From an uncultured Erysipelotrichaceae bacterium (GTDB taxonomy: Bacteria > Bacillota_I > Bacilli_A > RFN20 > CAG-826): a stretch of DNA of 7,246 nucleotides. The number at the start of each line of letters is the position of its first letter. The stretch's first letter is position 1. Location: NCBI GenBank assembly GCA_902791085.1, contig CADAUN010000068.1, positions 1 through 7,246 on the forward strand, written 5' to 3'. This document shows positions 4,874 through 7,246 of this stretch, piece after piece. Under the pieces are notes generated by a model. The model worked only from the letters and a program-made list of their open reading frames with translations, did no database searches and was not told where the DNA came from. The translations under genes were made by a program, and so were the position numbers.

Positions 4874-6640
4874 ATGTCTTATAAAGCGCTGTATTTGAAA
4901 TATCGCCCTCAAACTTTTGAAGAGGTAGCAGGACAAGAAGCCATCGTTCGCACCTTAAAAAATGCCTTGGCCAATGATAAATTGGCACACGCTTATTTAT
5001 TCGCTGGGCCGCGAGGAACTGGCAAAACCACAATGGCTCGTCTTTTGGCAAAGGCCCTCGATTGTTCAGAGGGCATCGGGCATCAATGCAATCAATGTGA
5101 AAATTGTCTTGCGATCACTGAAGGCACCCATCCTGATGTCATTGAAATCGACGCGGCGTCCAACAATGGCGTCGATCAAGTGCGGGAATTGATTGAAAAG
5201 GTCAATTATTCTCCCATTAAAGGACGTTATAAGGTCTACATTATCGATGAAGTCCATATGATGACAGATGCGGCCTTCAATGCTTTGTTAAAGACGATTG
5301 AAGAGCCACCGGAACGCGTCATTTTCATTCTTTGCACCACAGAACCTTATAAAGTTCTGCCGACCATTTTGTCTCGTTGCCAACGCTTCGACTTTGGCAA
5401 AATCCCCGAAGAAGAAATCAAAACAAAATTGGCTGATATTTTGCAAAAAGAAGGCGTTACCTTTGATGAGAAAAGCTTGCAACTCATCGTGCGTCTTGCT
5501 GACGGAGGGATGCGTGATGCTTTATCGATTTTAGACCAGGTGATTGCCTATTCAGGCTCTTCTTTACATGAAGAAGATGTCTTGGCTATGTTCGGTCTCG
5601 CTTCTGACGAAGAAAAAATCGATTTATTAACGGCACTAAAAAAAGGAGATGTTTCTCGCGTCGTTGGGAAATCCGAAGCCTATCTTGCTTCGGGGGTGGA
5701 TATCCGTCGTTTGGTCACAGAACTCATCAATTTCTTGAAAGATTTGTTGATTTATGAAAAAACCAAAATGCCCACTCTAATGGACAGTTTAAATGAAGCA
5801 CAAGCACGAGAATTATCGCATTTTATTGGCCCTAAAGACGCCAATCGGATGTTACAAAAATTAGTGACGACGTTAAATGACTTTAAGAACGTCTCGGACA
5901 TTCGTGCTTTATTTGAGCTTGCTTTGCTTCAATTGGCAACAGACACCCACGAAGAAGAGACAGCAAAGCCAGCTCCAATCGTTACAAAACCGGAACCCAA
6001 GCCAGAGCCAAAACCGGAACCAAAACCGGAGCCCAAGCCAAGCGCCAAACCCATTCCTTCGCCGAAAGTAGAAGAAAAGCCCGTTGTTGATGCGCCAGAT
6101 TGGCTATTAGCGGAAGATCATCCGGTAGAAGAAAGCAAGAAAGCGCCGGAAACGACTCCAAAGCCCAAAACAGCCACGCCACCCGCTCCGCTCGACACTT
6201 CAAGCATCACAAAACCTGTGATTGCCACAAGCGGTCCTTCGTTTCACTTGGAAGACGAGCAGCTCTTGGACATCATGGTGTTAGCGAACAAAGGAGAGCG
6301 AACGGAACTCGTGAAAAAATGGGATCGTTTGGATCCCTTACGTCTGGACCCGAAATTCGGTGCCCTTGCAAGTTTGCTTTATGAAGGGAAACCTTATGCT
6401 CTTTCTTCAGAAGCGCTGATTCTGTCTTACCGTTTTGCCCTCAAAGCCGAACATGCCAATTTGGTTGCCAATCAAGAACCATTGCAGCAACTAGCAGCCA
6501 TTTTAATTGGTCGCAAAGTGTTCGTTTATGCGATTGATCCTGATGTGCAAGCCCGCGTTCGCGGTATCTATTTCTCAAAAATGCAGCTTGGCCAATTGCC
6601 GCGTCGCGACGAAATCAAATTGGTCTTACCCAAAATTTAA
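4874..6640 (+). CDS. dnaX: DNA polymerase III subunit tau/gamma
   Basis: DnaX is the ATPase of the clamp loader; full-length tau also ties the loader to the polymerase and the DnaB helicase at the fork. The 588-residue protein opens with SYKALYLKYRPQTFEEVAGQ. It has Walker A GPRGTGKT at 45-52, a zinc-binding set Cys64, Cys72, Cys75, Cys78, Walker B VYIIDEVH at 121-128, the SRC arginine finger at 167-169 and the sensor-2 GGMRDA at 211-216. Domain III, the oligomerisation collar, spans about 240-355. A Lys/Pro/Glu-rich linker (about 360-450, with KPEP repeats at 372-389) leads to a C-terminal tau domain at about 453-588. The start has AGG 8 bases upstream. An overlapping ATG at 4870 encodes only four codons. 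ybaB and recR follow, the common dnaX-ybaB-recR order. No small cytoplasmic (SRP) RNA gene is seen upstream, unlike in Bacillus. Confidence 0.97.
   Translation: MSYKALYLKYRPQTFEEVAGQEAIVRTLKNALANDKLAHAYLFAGPRGTGKTTMARLLAKALDCSEGIGHQCNQCENCLAITEGTHPDVIEIDAASNNGVDQVRELIEKVNYSPIKGRYKVYIIDEVHMMTDAAFNALLKTIEEPPERVIFILCTTEPYKVLPTILSRCQRFDFGKIPEEEIKTKLADILQKEGVTFDEKSLQLIVRLADGGMRDALSILDQVIAYSGSSLHEEDVLAMFGLASDEEKIDLLTALKKGDVSRVVGKSEAYLASGVDIRRLVTELINFLKDLLIYEKTKMPTLMDSLNEAQARELSHFIGPKDANRMLQKLVTTLNDFKNVSDIRALFELALLQLATDTHEEETAKPAPIVTKPEPKPEPKPEPKPEPKPSAKPIPSPKVEEKPVVDAPDWLLAEDHPVEESKKAPETTPKPKTATPPAPLDTSSITKPVIATSGPSFHLEDEQLLDIMVLANKGERTELVKKWDRLDPLRLDPKFGALASLLYEGKPYALSSEALILSYRFALKAEHANLVANQEPLQQLAAILIGRKVFVYAIDPDVQARVRGIYFSKMQLGQLPRRDEIKLVLPKI
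5987..6040 (+). repeat. In-frame 12-base repeat encoding Lys-Pro-Glu-Pro units in the DnaX linker
   Basis: Four consecutive degenerate 12-base units encode KPEP, followed by a final KP (residues 372-389). The units vary only at third codon positions (CCG/CCA/CCC, GAA/GAG, AAA/AAG), so the peptide repeat is kept while the DNA has drifted. Such segments form stiff, extended, charged linkers; here it joins the AAA+/collar part to the tau C-terminal domain. Confidence 0.85.
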
Positions 6641-6664
6641 TGAAAACAAAGGAGAATTCTATTT

Positions 6665-6970
6665 ATGAATCAAATGCAACAAATGTTAATGCAAGCCCAA
6701 CGCATGCAACGAGAACTTCAAAAAGCACATGAAGCCCTTGAGCAACAAGAATTTGTCGTGGAGAAAGCTGGCTTAGTAAAAGCGACTTTAACGGGGGATC
6801 GCAAAATAAAATCATTAGAAATTACCCCTGATGCCTTGAACGCAGATGACGCCGAAATGATTCAAGACACCATTATGGCTGCCGTGAACGAGGCCTTAGA
6901 ACAAATTCAAGCTGCCAACGACAAGATTGACGAAGAAATCACCGGTCGGAAAGGTGGAATGGGATTCTAA
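6665..6970 (+). CDS. ybaB: YbaB/EbfC family nucleoid-associated protein
   Basis: This small DNA-binding protein forms dimers with a tweezer-like shape and binds DNA; its family gene is nearly always found between dnaX and recR. The 101-residue length is typical. The N-terminus is a Met/Gln-rich amphipathic helix (QMQQMLMQAQRMQRELQKA). A beta segment with GLVKATLTGDRKIKSLEI follows at about 56-73, then an acidic stretch and a C-terminal helix ending in a Gly-rich GRKGGMGF tail, as in the family. AAAGGAG (6648-6654) lies 10 bases upstream. The gene starts 24 bases after dnaX, and its stop overlaps the recR start by one base. Its exact role in the cell is not settled for the family. Confidence 0.94.
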   Translation: MNQMQQMLMQAQRMQRELQKAHEALEQQEFVVEKAGLVKATLTGDRKIKSLEITPDALNADDAEMIQDTIMAAVNEALEQIQAANDKIDEEITGRKGGMGF

Positions 6971-7246
6971 TGAAAGAGCTCCCTTCCCTTCAAGCTTTAA
7001 TCGATTCCTTTGGCAAGTTGCCCGGTGTCGGCGTCAAAAGCGCCGAGCGGATGGCGTATGCCGTTCTTTCGTGGTCTAGCGATGATCGCGCTGAATTTGC
7101 AAAAGCTCTTAAAGACGTCAGTGAAAAAGTCCATCGTTGCCCCGTTTGTGGCTTATACACCGAAGAAGAGAAATGCGAAATTTGCCAAGATCCCACGCGT
7201 GACCAAAGCGTTCTTTGCGTGGTGAGCGAACCAAAAGACGCCTTAG
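6970..7246 (+). CDS. recR: Recombination mediator RecR, 3'-truncated by the window edge
   Basis: RecR works with RecO (and RecF) to load RecA onto SSB-coated single-stranded DNA during gap repair. The first 92 codons are present, out of a usual total of about 200. They include a helix-hairpin-helix (LPGVGVKSAERMAY, 17-30), a four-cysteine zinc finger (Cys57, Cys60, Cys69, Cys72) and the opening of the Toprim domain (SVLCVVSEPKD, 80-90). The ATG overlaps the ybaB stop as TAATG, and the nearest purine-rich site (AGGTGG) is 12 bases away, so translation is likely coupled to ybaB. Its place after dnaX and ybaB is the classic arrangement. Confidence 0.96.
   Translation, partial: MKELPSLQALIDSFGKLPGVGVKSAERMAYAVLSWSSDDRAEFAKALKDVSEKVHRCPVCGLYTEEEKCEICQDPTRDQSVLCVVSEPKDAL

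Noticed and set aside
4870..4884. ATG overlapping the dnaX start that encodes four codons and a stop
   Set aside because: A four-codon frame this close to the real start, with only AGG upstream, is more likely chance than a regulatory leader peptide.
5982..6203. Minus-strand open frame in the dnaX linker rich in Val, Leu, Ala and Trp, resembling a membrane peptide
   Set aside because: It is the reverse complement of the Lys-Pro-Glu-Pro repeat, whose codons force hydrophobic residues on the other strand.
1..7246. Possible novel defence, mobile or accessory system
   Set aside because: Every gene belongs to a core housekeeping family in a known order, and there are no transposase, integrase, toxin-antitoxin, attachment-site or CRISPR signals.

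Overview
This is an ordinary, densely packed bacterial housekeeping region. I see no mobile element, CRISPR array, RNA gene or unknown accessory system. The gene families and their order point to a Firmicutes/Mollicutes-related lineage (Erysipelotrichia or Acholeplasma/Izemoplasma-like). Reasons are the GatCAB amidotransferase, the prfA-prmC-tsaC-rpiB and dnaX-ybaB-recR blocks, the wording of conserved motifs in GatA and PrfA, and strong purine-rich Shine-Dalgarno sequences. This placement is inferred from recalled family features, not from a search. The standard genetic code is in use: prfA and tsaC end in TGA, and tryptophans are encoded by TGG. GC content looks to be in the mid-40s percent by eye.

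Layout. The window splits at a 155-base divergent intergenic region (4719-4873). Leftward on the minus strand run prfA (release factor 1), prmC (its glutamine methyltransferase), tsaC (threonylcarbamoyl-AMP synthase), rpiB (ribose-5-phosphate isomerase B), then gatC and gatA (Asp/Glu-tRNA amidotransferase subunits; gatA runs off the left edge). Junctions are overlaps or very short gaps (17 and 4 base overlaps, 17 base gap, 1 base overlap). The one exception is a 54-base rpiB-gatC gap that holds a hairpin with a T-tract. Rightward on the plus strand run dnaX (DNA polymerase III tau/gamma clamp-loader subunit), ybaB/ebfC (nucleoid-associated protein) and recR (recombination mediator, running off the right edge).

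Function. The leftward group is mainly about translational fidelity. PrmC modifies the GGQ glutamine of PrfA, TsaC starts the t6A37 modification of ANN-decoding tRNAs, and GatCA(B) makes Gln-tRNA and/or Asn-tRNA by transamidation. RpiB is a pentose-phosphate enzyme that commonly travels with tsaC. The rightward group serves replication and repair.

Points worth a second look are modest. The divergent region holds a 16-bp perfect palindrome over the expected dnaX -35 region and a 10-bp inverted repeat in front of prfA. The dnaX transcript may have a very short leader. GatA and RpiB carry substitutions beside catalytic residues. dnaX has an in-frame A7 run and a Lys-Pro-Glu-Pro repeat linker. 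No stretch longer than 300 bases lacks a gene.
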